Part shown: piece by piece, positions 35,991 through 45,794 of the stretch
How positions within the stretch are numbered: position 1 is the first letter of the stretch
How the letters are laid out: every line of letters starts with the position of its first letter
Assembly (NCBI RefSeq): GCF_017591425.1
Contig: NW_024466599.1
Coordinates: forward strand, 69,730,501 to 69,794,500
Direction of reading: 5' to 3'
DNA length: 64,000 nt
Source of the DNA: Ochotona curzoniae
Lineage: Eukaryota > Chordata > Mammalia > Lagomorpha > Ochotonidae
Translations under genes and position numbers: made by a program
The notes under the pieces: generated by a model
What the model saw: the letters and a program-made list of their open reading frames with translations, nothing else
Told to the model about the DNA's origin: nothing
Databases searched by the model: none

Positions 35991-35999
35991 GGAGGTGGT

Positions 36000-36780
36000 G
36001 TGGGTGTGGTCAGTGGGGAAGGCACGGGATGGTACACCCTGCAAGCCTCCACAGGCTGTGCCCTGGCCAGACCAGTTGTACCTGCAGTGCCTCAACTAGA
36101 CTCTCAATGTCAGATATCCACTTGATGAATTTGAGCACAATGAAAATTTCAGGGGATCAAAGGCTCTGTGTGAACACTGGCAAGGGAGGTACTGGATATG
36201 TCTGTAGTTCTTTAGAAGATCTTGCACGCAAACTGGACATGTTTAAAAGACAATGTTTTCTCCTTTGGAAGTGGTGTGTTAACCACAGCCTCATTCAGTC
36301 ACCAAACTAAGTGACTTGAGAATCTGTGTGAATAGCAGGCAGCCAAAGGCAAATCTAGTGTCTTCTCCAGCCAGTGGGCTCATGTGTTATGATGGACTAG
36401 AAACAGCGGGCTGTGCTCGCAAACAGCAGATCTACCACCTGCTGACCAGATAGCAGTCTAAAGCATTAAAAACCAAAATAGGTTTTTCTTCCTAGGCCTA
36501 TTCCGGAAAAGGTATTTGGCAATAAGCCCAGACTTCAAAAGCAGTACACCCAAGACTACAGCTTTGTCTTATAGTTGAATTGGTGTGTGATCTATTCCTG
36601 TTTCACAGACAGTATCACTGTATGGGGCAGCCGTATAAAAAGAACTTATTATCTTCCCTACCATTTGATCCCATCCCATCAAGTTTTAATTTTTAACACC
36701 TAGTGGTTGTTCTGAATTCTTTTTGTTGATTCCCTCCTAACATAGTTTCTCTTGTCTTTCTTAATCTATGCATGGATGAA
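36000..36780. other. Unassigned DNA
   Basis: Nothing recognised. The CTCAAAAGGAGGTGG stretch near 35985 and the A/T-rich 36600-36780 part show no family resemblance. Confidence 0.3.
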
Positions 36781-36783
36781 GAA

Positions 36784-36905
36784 TCTTCAAAAAGTTCCTG
36801 AGAAAAAACGCATTATGGAAAACCATGCATGGATTTCAAAAACATTTTGCACCAAAACGAACTTACTTGATTTTTGCATTTTCCATGAATGTTTTGAAGT
36901 TTTAC
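36784..36905 (+). mobile_element. Palindromic MITE (CTTCAAAAAGTT...)
   Basis: The ends are inverted repeats: CTTCAAAAAGTTCCTGAG at the left and CCATGAATGTTTTGAAG at the right. The internal AACCATGCATGGATTTCAAA and GCACCAAAACGAACTTA are shared with the copy at 61609-61717. It looks like a short non-autonomous DNA transposon. A mariner-type origin is my guess. Confidence 0.6.
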
Positions 36906-36954
36906 TAATATCCATATCTTAATACCTTTATTGTAAACAAATAATAAAAAAAAG

Positions 36955-37292
36955 AAGAAAAAGATAATACCTTTCTGAAAAGAAAGCAATAGGAAGAAAC
37001 ACAAATGAGAGGGAGAGAAAGAGAGAGAGATCTTCCGTCTACTGGTCCACTCCGAGATAGCTGCAGTGGCCAAGACTTGCCCAAGGCAAATCCAGGAGCC
37101 AGGAACTTCTTCCAGGTCTCCCACATGGCTGGCAGAGGTCCAAGCACTTGGGCCATCTTCCACTGCTTTTCCTAGGCCATTAGCAGGGAGCTGCATTGGA
37201 AATGGAGCATCTGGGATTTGAAACAGTCCCATATGAAATGTCAATGTCATGGGCAGTGGCGCTAGATGTTCTGCCACAATGCCAACTCCTCC
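36955..37292 (-). repeat. CSINE, reverse strand
   Basis: GATCTTCCGTCTACTGGTCC, AGGAGCCAGGAACTTC, AGGTCTCCCACATGG and CTGCCACAATGCCAACTCC in reverse order. Confidence 0.8.
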
Positions 37293-37344
37293 CTCTGCCT
37301 TGCAGGCAGACAAAATTATTCCTAAAAATCATTTTTTAGAAAGA

Positions 37345-37635
37345 TGATAATACATTCTAAATTGATTGCAAAGTCTATAAAAATTTACCTTATTTTCTTT
37401 TTGCAGCAATTGATAATGGAAAATCTGATTCTAAAATTCATATGGAAATATAAAAAACATAGAGTAGCCAAGAGACATAATAATAACGATGGAGGCCACA
37501 AACTCCCCTGTTTCAAAGTTACTGCAAAGTAGTAGGAATCTATATAGTGTGGAATTAATCAAACTATAGGAATCAACACAGACTACACATCTAGGTCAAG
37601 TGGGGCAAAACTGGGAATAAAGAGAGAAACTCTCT
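37345..37635 (+). mobile_element. Old L1 ORF2 fragment
   Basis: CTGATTCTAAAATTCATATGG, AGTAGCCAAGAGACATAATAA and CAAACTCCCCTGTTTCAAAG match the late ORF2 sequence of mammalian L1. It continues in order at 38500-38745 and 39085-39845 after SINE insertions, with frames broken. Confidence 0.75.
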
Positions 37636-37639
37636 CTCT

Positions 37640-38127
37640 AGGGCTGGTGTAATGACTCAACTGGCTAAATCTTCACCTCCAAGAGTGGCATCCCATATGG
37701 GCACCAGTTCATGTCCTGCTCCACTTCCCATCCAGTTCCCTGCTTGTAGCCTGGGAAAGCAGTAGGAGATGACACAGGTCTATTGTATCCTGCACCCATG
37801 TGGGTGACATTGAAAATGTAATTTTTCAATTTACATTTTGCTATACTCCAAGGTCAATTCTTAAAAATCTATAAGCCCAAATTGAATATTTTACAGTGAT
37901 ATGTGGATACACAGTATCCAAGGCTTACAATTTCACATCATTGGGATAGATGAATAAATAAGTAATTTCTGTTAAGTGGGCTTCTAGGGAGTTTATGGCT
38001 CCTGGTTCCTGGTCTCAGATCAGCTAATCTCCATTAACGGCCAACTGGGAAGTGAACCAGCAGATGGAAGATCTTTCCATCTTTCCTCTCTCTGTAAATG
38101 CCTTTCCAATAAGACTAAATAAATCTT
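37640..38127 (+). repeat. CSINE split by an insertion
   Basis: The first half (37640-37811) carries GGGAAAGCAGTAGGAGATG and CACCCATGTGGGTGAC. The second half (37984-38127) starts in GTTTATGGCTCCTGG and ends in AATAAATCTTAAAAAAG. The halves join correctly only if 37812-37983 is removed. The SINE itself lies inside the L1 ORF2 fragment. Confidence 0.78.
37812..37983. mobile_element. Unidentified ~170-bp insertion in a SINE
   Basis: It interrupts the CSINE body. It begins with a small palindrome, AAAATGTAA...TTACATTTT (37814-37840), and is A/T-rich throughout. I do not recognise the family. Confidence 0.5.
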
Positions 38128-38142
38128 AAAAAAGAGAAAGAG

Positions 38143-38497
38143 GGTCTGGTATGGTAGCCTAGTGGCTCAAATCCTTGTCTTGCATGTGCTGGGATCCCAT
38201 ATGGGCTCCAGTTCTAATCCTGGCAGCCCCACTTCCCATCAAGCTCCCTGCCTGTGGTCTAGATGGCCTAGGAAAGCAGTTGAGGATGGCCCAACATCTT
38301 GGAGTCTTGCACTTGTATGGGAGGCCTGGAAGAGGCTCCTGGCTCCTGGCTCCTGGCTTCAGATTGGCTCAGTGCCAGCCATGGTGGCCACTTAGGGAGT
38401 GAATCAGTGAATGGAAGATTTCCTCTCTGTCTCTCCTCCTCTTTGTACATCTGACTTTCCAATAAAAAAATAAAGTAAATCTTTAAAAAAAAAAAAG
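38143..38497 (+). repeat. CSINE, younger type
   Basis: GGGTCTGGTATGGTAGCCTAG head, GCTGGGATCCCATATGGGC, GGAAAGCAGTTGAGGATGG, CTCCTGGCTCCTGGCTCCTGG (a small local triplication) and an A12 tail. Confidence 0.88.
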
Positions 38498-38499
38498 AG

Positions 38500-38745
38500 A
38501 GAGAGAAACCTCACCATTTACAACTAAATAATTTCCAACAACAGTGTCAATAATACAATGGGAGAAGAAAAGATTTTTCAATAACTGCTGCTGGATTAAC
38601 ATTAAGCATATATAGAATTACAAAAATTATCAAGCTATCTCATATCAGCCATAAAACTCAATTTTATGTAGATTGTGGCTCTAAAATATACAAGTAAATC
38701 CACAAAGCTCATAGATGATAATATGATCATGCTATTAAGATTGGA
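38500..38745 (+). mobile_element. Old L1 ORF2 fragment
   Basis: GAAAAGATTTTTCAATAACTG, GCTGCTGGATTAAC and TAAATCCACAAAGCTCATAG match the ORF2 region downstream of 37345-37635. Confidence 0.7.
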
Positions 38746-38756
38746 AAAGATCTCTT

Positions 38757-39071
38757 TTTTTTTTTAAAGATTCACTTATTTTTATTGGAAAGGCAGACAT
38801 ACAGAAAGAAGGAGAAATAGAGAGAATGATCTTCCATCTTCTGGTTCACTCCCTAAGTGGCTGCAACAGCCAGAGCTGAGCTGATCTGAAGCCAGGAGCC
38901 AGGAACCTCCCTTCGGTCTCCCACATATGTGCAGGGTACCAAGGCTCTGGGTCAGCCTCTACCACTTTCCCACAAGCAGGGAGTGGAGCAGACAGGATAT
39001 AAAGTGATGCCCATATGGGATCCCGGTGCAGGCAAAGTGAGAATTTAGCCTCTAGGCCATTGCCCTGTGCC
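38757..39071 (-). repeat. CSINE, younger type, reverse strand
   Basis: A poly-T tail (38757-38766), GATCTTCCATCTTCTGGTTC, CCATATGGGATCCCGGTGC and the head at GGCCATTGCCCTGTGCC. GAAAAGATCTCTT (about 38744-38756) and GAAAAGATTTCTT (about 39072-39084) form a 13-bp target-site duplication with one mismatch. Confidence 0.9.
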
Positions 39072-39084
39072 TGAAAAGATTTCT

Positions 39085-39845
39085 TAGAATAGAAAAAAAA
39101 ATACGTATCCATTAAGGAGCTTATTGGTAATTGGACATTAAAACTGTGAACTTATGTTTACTACATCATTAAATGAGTGGAAAATCAAGCCACTCTAGAA
39201 GGTTATTTGTCACACACTTTACTGACAGTGAGCTTATAACCAGAATCTGCAAAGAAGTGACTCAAAAGATTAAAAAAAATCCACTCAAACATTATGTAAA
39301 AAACTTGAATAGCAACTTCGCAACTACATATATCAATTGGAACGTGGGCATCTAAAAAGCGTTATTAGGGAAATGCACATATGACTGCAAGGAAGCACTA
39401 TTTTACACCCAGCAGAATGGCAAAAGTTAAAAATGACTGATGGTACCCAGCTTGTGGGACCATATTGACTCCCTTGGACAGCCAGTGAGTGTGAAAAGCA
39501 GCGCCAATACTTAGGGAAAGGACTTGAATTATCTAATGATGTGAGAGCATCTAAGTAACTTTACCTCTAGATGAACACCCGAAAAATATATACACACATG
39601 TACACCAGGAAGAAAGCACATAACTGTCTATAGTAGCGTTGTCCTGATGGGTCCAAACCAGGAAATGACTCAAGTGCCTGTTACTAGTAGAAACACTTGT
39701 GTTACATTTGTATAATGAAATAATAGACCACAGTGAAAAAATCAGCAAACTGAAACTATAGCTAGATTTATCAACATAGGTAAAATGAGTACAAATATAT
39801 TGAGGGGTTGCATTTCGAAATGCAACAATAAGACTCCATTGGTGG
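39085..39845 (+). mobile_element. Old L1 ORF2 3' end
   Basis: CAGAATCTGCAAAGAAGTG, GGAAATGCACATATGACTGC, GCAGAATGGCAAAAGTTAAAA and ACATAACTGTCTATAGTAGC correspond to the last part of ORF2. Many stops and indels are present. Confidence 0.75.
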
Positions 39846-39849
39846 AGGG

Positions 39850-40115
39850 TAAGGGCAGCAATGTAGTATAACACATTAAGCCACTGTCTGCAGTGCTGGC
39901 ATCCTATTTTGGCAGAGGTTTGGGTCCCAGCTGCTCCATTTCCTATGCAGCTCCCTACTGACATGCCTGGGTATGGAGTAGAAGCTGGTCCCTGAACCCA
40001 CACATATGGGAGACCCAGAGGAAACTCCTGGCTTCAGCTTGGCTAATGTATCCATTTGGGAAATAAACCAGAAGATGGAAAAGTCTGTCTCTCTATATAA
40101 CTTTCAAATAGATAA
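39850..40115 (+). repeat. CSINE
   Basis: GGGCAGCAATGTAGTATAAC head, GCAGCTCCCTACTGACATG, GGGAGACCCAGAGG and ATTTGGGAAATAAACCAG, ending CTTTCAAATAG. It is inserted at the end of the L1 fragment. Confidence 0.8.
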
Positions 40116-40129
40116 ACATTAATTTGTGC

Positions 40130-40362
40130 AATATTTTTCAACGCAGGGATGCCTACGTCCTGTACATGAGTGCTTACTCCTGGCCTCAGCTTCTTGCTAA
40201 CGTGTACACTAGGAAGCAGCCAGCCGTGGCTCAGGTGTCTGGTCCCTGCCACCCATGTGGGAAATCTGATGGAGTTCTTGGCTGTCTCAGCCATTTCGGG
40301 AGTGAGCCAGTTGTTGCAAGATCTGTGTCTCTGTCTTTCAAAGAAATAGAAATTTAAAAACT
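40130..40362 (+). repeat. Older-type CSINE, 5'-truncated
   Basis: GGCCTCAGCTTCTTGCTAACG, GCTCAGGTGTCTGGTCCC, CCACCCATGTGGGAAATC and ATTTCGGGAGTGAGCCAG. It follows the previous SINE almost directly. Confidence 0.75.
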
Positions 40363-40691
40363 AGTTTGGCCCATTGGCTCATTGAACAAATACTTAATGA
40401 ACATCTACTGCTTGAAAATTTCTGGTGCTTTCTGCTGAATTAGTGCAGAATGTTGTTGCAACCCTGAAACCAAAATAGGGAGCGCTCAGTGAGAGCAAAG
40501 GTAAATTTAAGGTTATATTTAAGTACAGATGAAAGCTTTTTCTTTCGAACATAAAGTGAGAAACAAGGCGACCAGGAGATATGTTCCTGATTTCCCCTCA
40601 TTATTCCCAGACTGCAGGCTATTTTCTTGGAGCACAAATAGAACTAATTAGCTGTCCTTAACCTAGGCTTGCTTCCAACTGCACCAATTTT

Positions 40692-41027
40692 TAAAACTAT
40701 TTATTTATTTATTTTAGTTTTATTAGAAAGTCAGATACACAGAGAAGAGGAGAAATAGAGAGAAAGATCTTCCATACTCTGATTCACTTTCCAAGCAGCA
40801 GCACTGGCCAGAGCTGTGCCCATCTGAAGTCAGGAGACAAGAGCTTCTTCTGGGTCTCGCATGTATGTGCAGGGTCCCAAGGCTTTGGGCCGTCCTCTAC
40901 TGCTTTCCCAGGTCACAGGCAGGGAGCTGGATAGGAAGCAGATTGCCAGGATTACAACTGGCAGCCACATGAGATCCTGGCGAGTGCAAGGCGAGGAGTT
41001 TAGCTCCTAGGCCACCATGCTGGGCCC
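40692..41027 (-). repeat. CSINE, younger type, reverse strand
   Basis: The tail is at 40692-40725 (ATTTATTTATTTATTTTAG), followed by GATCTTCCATACTCTGATTC, CTACTGCTTTCCCAGGTCAC and the head GGCCACCATGCTGGGCCCC. Confidence 0.88.
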
Positions 41028-41029
41028 CA

Positions 41030-41995
41030 GTTTTGATGGAAACATTATCAGAGTAACTGACCCTTTACTGTAATGTGTGAGATCCCACAGCCATTAGGAA
41101 GACTAAAGAAACAGGGGAATACTATCACATGAGGACTCCACCGTCCTCCTGTCCAGAAGATTTTGAAAGGGCAATCCTCTTACACAGATGCTTTAGCCTA
41201 AAGATGATGCAAATGCAATGATGATTGCTACATTCTCTCTTTTTCTTCTGAGAGAAACTGGTTGGAGTCCAACAGAACACATAGCAACAAGAAGCAAACA
41301 GAAGGTATTTCCCTTAAACCTTGAAAACATAATGCCACATATTACCTCCAAAATAAAAATAATGTTAAAGTAATTTTTCATTTCCTCAGGTGATAAAAGT
41401 GGGTCTTTATATATATATTATCATTTTGGGGTTTCTTTTTTTTGAAGTTTTATTTGGTTTGGTCTTCATCTTACTCAATGTGTAGGTATAAGAGGCAAAT
41501 ATTCCTGTAAGCATAGCAACAGGAAGTTTAAAACACAAAGAGAAGTGAGTTGCTCCCCAGTACTAACTCATAGACACTTAGGGAAGGTATCAGCAGAGAT
41601 CATGTCCATATTTCCCTACTGAAAACCTGGCCCTCGTGGTATGGACAGCTCCTCCTACCCACCACCTGCTTCTAGGACTGTACCACTCTGTATCACCGAC
41701 TCCGCGCTGGGCTCCCACGGCTGTCTCCCTCAGCTGAAAGTGATGAAGGTTAGTTCTCCCAGCACAACCCAAAGAAAGAACCTTCCAGGGTTTGTAATTT
41801 TTTTTTTCTTGTGACCATTAAATGCATGTACTTTTGCTAAGACCCAATCTTCTTCACTCTTCACAGCTTATCACACTGCTCTATCTTATCACTTTTAGCA
41901 AAAAAAAAAAAAAAAAAATCCCAAATATTATTTTTAAAAAGATTGTCATTCTTTGAAAGCTTATTCAGTTTGAATCCTTAAAAGCAATGACTTTC
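41030..41995. other. Unassigned DNA
   Basis: No gene or repeat family was recognised. A TA-rich run lies at 41409-41420 and an A18 run near 41900. Confidence 0.3.
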
Positions 41996-41997
41996 AG

Positions 41998-42277
41998 GCC
42001 AGTGTGTAGCATGCTGGAGGAACTGCTGCTGCATCCTGTATAGGAACTGGCTCATGTCTCACCTGCTCCACTTCCAATGCAGCTCCCTACTAATAGTCTG
42101 AGAAAGCAACAGAAGATGGCTCAAGGACTTGGGCCCCTGTTATCCATGTAGGAGACCTGGAAGAAGTTCCTGCTTTTGCCTGGCCAATTCTTGAATGGTG
42201 AGTCCATATGGGGGGAGTGAACCAGTGGATGGAGGATGTTTCCCTATTCTGTATCTCTCTAATCTTTTAAAGAAACC
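41998..42277 (+). repeat. CSINE
   Basis: GCCAGTGTGTAGCATGCTGG, GCAGCTCCCTACTAATAG, GGAGACCTGGAAGAAG and GGGGGAGTGAACCAGTGGATG. Confidence 0.8.
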
Positions 42278-42289
42278 TTTTCTTTGCCT

Positions 42290-42588
42290 TTTAAAAATTT
42301 ATTTATTTATTTATTTATTGGAAGGGGAGATCAGACTTACAGAGGGAAGGAGAGACAGAGAGAAAGATCTTCCGTCTGCTGGTTCACTCCCCAAATGGCC
42401 ACAACGGCTGATGCTGAGCCATTCTGAAGCCAGGAACCAGGAGCTGCTTCTGACTTTGGCCCTTCCTCGATTGCTTGTTCATAAGTTGGGTGGGAAGTGT
42501 AGCAGTGAGGGCACGAACCAGTGCCCATATTGGATTCAGGCACTTGCAAAGTGAGGATCTAGCCATTGAACCATCACTCACTCCACAT
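42290..42588 (-). repeat. CSINE, reverse strand
   Basis: ATTTATTTATTTATTTATTGG tail, GATCTTCCGTCTGCTGGTTC, CACTCCCCAAATGGCC, CCATATTGGATTCAGG and the head at 42575-42588. It abuts the previous SINE tail-to-tail. Confidence 0.85.
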
Positions 42589-42639
42589 CCCCAACTGCCT
42601 TCCCCCTCACCTTACAGTGATGATTTCTAAGATTCATTA

Positions 42640-42920
42640 AAAAAAAAAAAAAAAACTGGGGCAAGATCTACAAAATGACTAAAAACCTACAGAATGGTGA
42701 GGAGCTTGACAATTTCCTAGGAGGGTAGGGGAAAAGCAGCTGACTGAACTGCCTTTAATAGTCCCTAGATATTGAATTTTACAGGCAATGTCCAGCTATT
42801 CTAAATATGTTCATACTAAATATGCTGACAATATCTCATAAAACAAAGACTTTCAGGAATAAAAAGAAATTGTATTTGAAAAAGAGCCAACTGAAAATTC
42901 AGATGTTGAAAATTACAACC
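42640..42920 (+). mobile_element. Old L1 fragment, ORF1 region
   Basis: GCTGACTGAACTGCC and GAGCCAACTGAAAATTCAGA with TTGAAAATTACAACCAG resemble L1 ORF1-region text. This begins one L1 that continues, in order, through 43154-43285, 44360-44487, 44641-45790 and 49440-49610. Confidence 0.55.
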
Positions 42921-43153
42921 AGAGGTGGGTATTGCGGCATAGAGTTAAGACTACCGTTTTCAATGCCCAGCTGGTCTAGGATAGCCAAGGTGATTGAGTC
43001 TCTGGTATCCATATAGGAGAAGTAGGGGAAGTTCCCATCTCACGGCTTCACCTGGCCCAGCCATGGCTACTGCAGCCATCTGGTGAGTTAAAACAGCAGA
43101 TGGAAGTTCTCTCCACAATAACTCTTTCAAATAAATCTTCTTAAAAATAATAA
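42921..43153 (+). repeat. CSINE, shortened
   Basis: GGTGGGTATTGCGGCATAG, CACCTGGCCCAGCCATGGC and AAACAGCAGATGGAAGTTC, ending CTTTCAAATAAATCTTC. It is inserted in the old L1. Confidence 0.75.
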
Positions 43154-43285
43154 CAAATCAGAAAAGCACAAACAGATTTTGAAATTCCAAGAAGAGATCA
43201 ATTACAGATTTGAAATGGCAGAAGAATGAGTTAGCAAATACAAAGGCAGATCAATGGAGAGCATGTGATCTGAACAACAGAGGGG
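43154..43285 (+). mobile_element. Old L1 fragment, ORF1 region
   Basis: CCAAGAAGAGATCAATTACAG, TTTGAAATGGCAGAAGAATG and CAAAGGCAGATCAATGG correspond to the segment following 42640-42920 in L1. Confidence 0.6.
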
Positions 43286-43289
43286 GGAG

Positions 43290-43608
43290 GGCCCAGTGTG
43301 ATAGCATAGCAGTTAAAGTCCTTCCTTGAACACACCAGGATCACATATGGGTGCCAGTTCTAATCCTGGCATCCCTGCTTCCCATCTAGCTCCCTGCTTG
43401 TGGCCTGGGTAAGCAGTAGAGGATGGCCCAAAGCTTTGGGACCCTGTACCCACGTGGGAGACCCGGATGAAGCTCCTGGCTTCGGATTGGTGCAGCTCCA
43501 GCGGTCACTTGAGGAGTGAACCATCGGATGGATCTTACTCTATGTCTCTCCTCCTCTCTGTATATCTGCCTTTCCAACAAAATTAAAAAATTCTTAAAAA
43601 AAAAAAAA
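43290..43608 (+). repeat. CSINE, younger type
   Basis: GGGCCCAGTGTGATAGCATAG head, CACATATGGGTGCCAG, GAAACCATCGG-like body end and an A14 tail. AACAGAGGG occurs just before (about 43278-43286) and just after (about 43609-43617), a target-site duplication. Confidence 0.88.
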
Positions 43609-43686
43609 AACAGAGGGAAAGAGAAAGAAAACGTAACCATCTGTTAGAGAAACTTGGGACACCACTAAGCTTAGCAACACATACAG

Positions 43687-43752
43687 GGTCTTCCAAAATT
43701 TTATCACAGTTTGTGTTACCTCTAAAAAACACTATGCATCAATTTATACAAC
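43687..43752 (+). mobile_element. Possible MITE half
   Basis: GGGTCTTCCAAAATTTTATCAC and AACACTATGCATCAATTTATAC resemble the left half of the MITE at 36784. The call is weak because the right half was not found. Confidence 0.3.
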
Positions 43753-43754
43753 TT

Positions 43755-44050
43755 TTTAAATGTTTGTTTATTTTCATCTACTTGACTAGCAGAGAGAGAG
43801 AGAAAGCTTTTGCATCCACTGGTTAACTCCTCAAATGCCCTGGACAGTAAGGACTAAGTCAGGCCAAAGCCAGAAACCAGGAATTCTATTTGGGTTTCCC
43901 AGAGTTGGAACTCAAGGACTTGCGCCATTAACTGCCCTCTTCCAGCAGGCCATTAGCACGGAGTAGGATTGCAAGAAGAGGTGACAGAATCCAAATTGGC
44001 ACTGCAACAGGCAATGTGGGTCCTGGGTAGCAGCTTAACAGTGTTGTGTC
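43755..44050 (-). repeat. Older-type CSINE, reverse strand
   Basis: TTTGTTTATTTTCATCTAC tail, CCACTGGTTAACTCCTCAAATG, GGCCATTAGCACGGAGTAGG and GCAGCTTAACAGTGTTG. Confidence 0.78.
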
Positions 44051-44359
44051 AAACATTGTTCCACATTTTTATCACATTGGTAGGAACTCTATACCACTCA
44101 AAGGACCATCAGTTTTAATTATTTGGTTACTTAAGATTTATGAAAATATTTTCATTTGCATTCTGTTTACTATCCTTATCTGTTTTCCTGCAAAACTCCG
44201 TTTTTTTGTTTGTTTGTTTTTGTTTTTGTGTTATTTTGTTTTTCTTTTACTTTTTTCGTTTGGCTTGGTAAACTATTTTGTAGAGCCTTTAGTTATAACA
44301 TAAATTCAAAAAATGTGTTAAGTCAAAAAATAATAAAATTTTTAGAAAATGTTTTCCTC

Positions 44360-44487
44360 AAATAAACTTTTAAAATTCTCATTTTCCATAAGGTTTATGA
44401 AGCATCATCAAATATGTAAGGAAATAACAGAGAATAAGAGGGAAAAAAGAGGCAGAAAATATATTGGAAAAAATACTAGCTAAAAAG
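44360..44487 (+). mobile_element. Old L1 fragment
   Basis: GGAAATAACAGAGAATAAGAG and GGCAGAAAATATATTGGAAAA match the L1 stretch 'ggggcagaaaaaatatttgaagaaataatgg', followed by the loss of homology at about 44488. Confidence 0.6.
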
Positions 44488-44640
44488 TCTGCCTGGCTGC
44501 ATGCAAGCTCCCAGGTCCCCAGAAGTCCCCACCAGAACCATGCCCCAGGCTGTCTTGAGCTGTACACTGCCCTGCCATCTGAATTTTTTTTTTTAAAAAA
44601 AGAATCTATCTCTGCCTTTTGATTGAATTGTGTTATGTAT
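44488..44640 (-). mobile_element. Inverted copy of composite-element head plus L1 flank
   Basis: The reverse complement of 44492-44581 matches 45808-45897 at roughly 85% by eye (shared words CAGTGTACAGCTCAAG, GGTGGGGAC, CTGGGAGCTTGCAT). The match extends outward for about 40 more bases into L1 DNA: CAATTCAATCAAAAGGCAGA here and CAATTCAATCAAAAGACAGA at 45760-45779. The two reversed frames therefore begin with the same residues (MYSSRQPGAW). It interrupts the old L1. Confidence 0.75.
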
Positions 44641-45790
44641 TAATTGGCTCAAACAACAGCATGTAGGATAAACATAGAGACTCACACCTAAACACACATC
44701 ATGGCCCCCAAATTTTAAACCAAAACAAAAAGAAAATCTTGAAAGCAAAAAGAGAAAAATGACTATCCTATGAAGTCAGCTGCTACACGAGAACTCAAAA
44801 AACCATAAACTTACTTTGCAACAGAAGCGATGGAGGGCAGAAGGCAGTAGGCATGACGTAGTTAAAGCACTAAAATACTATCAGTCTAGATTCTCACATC
44901 CAAGAAAACCATCTCTCAAAAATAAGACATAAAGATGCTCCAGGTACCCAAAAGTAGAGAGAATTTGTTGGTGTTAAGCCAGATTTTACAAGAAATATGA
45001 GAGAAAATTTTTTAGTTTGAAAGGAAGTGACATGAGAGAGAACTAAAATCTGTATACCTCAGAAAATTCCAGTAAGTATGTAATTATAAAAGAGAGTATA
45101 ATTGCATAGTTCTCTTTTCTTCTCATATTTAAAAATAAATTACATAAGCCATATGTATATAATCATATCTTGGGCCTTTATATATAGAAAATGTCATATA
45201 TTTGAAAACATTACAAAGGAGGTGTATGCAAAAGCAACCTCACTGGAATAAGAAAATTACAACAGTTGGTGACTTCACAGGAAGAAATGAAAAGAACAAA
45301 TTTGGGATTTAAGACGGCTAATTTGTCCCAGAATTCTAGAAGTGTTATGCTCTCCTGCCTTCTCGAATTCTTTAAGAAACAAAATTATATATGAAAAAAT
45401 TAAAAAAAAGAAACAAAATTATAATAAATATTTGTAACATATAGTGAATGCATGGTAGGAAATAGGATTATAGGAGTATCTATCACTACATATCACTGGA
45501 ATTAAGTTAATAAAAATGCTAAGTAGATTCTAATAAGTTAAGATGTACATTGAAAGCCCTTCAGTGACCATTAGGGAAATGAATAGCAATATATAGCCAA
45601 AGATATTAAGTAAATCAAAATGTTAATTAGAAAACAATCTACTTAGTGGGGGAAAAAGACAGGAGGGAAAACAGAAAATGGGAGATATACAAAACAAAAT
45701 GGTAAATGGCAGAGGTAAACGTAGCTGTGGTCTAAAATAGTACTGAAAGACAAATCAAACAATTCAATCAAAAGACAGACATGGATTCTT
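44641..45790 (+). mobile_element. Old L1, ORF1-ORF2 junction region
   Basis: ACCAAAACAAAAAGAAAATC, TGGAGGGCAGAAGGCAGTAGG, CAAGAAATATGAGAGAAA, GGAAAACAGAAAATGGGAG and CAATCAAAAGACAGACATGG follow the L1 order up to the start of ORF2. There are no usable frames. It stops where the composite element begins and continues after it at 49440. Confidence 0.75.
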
Positions 45791-45794
45791 TTTA

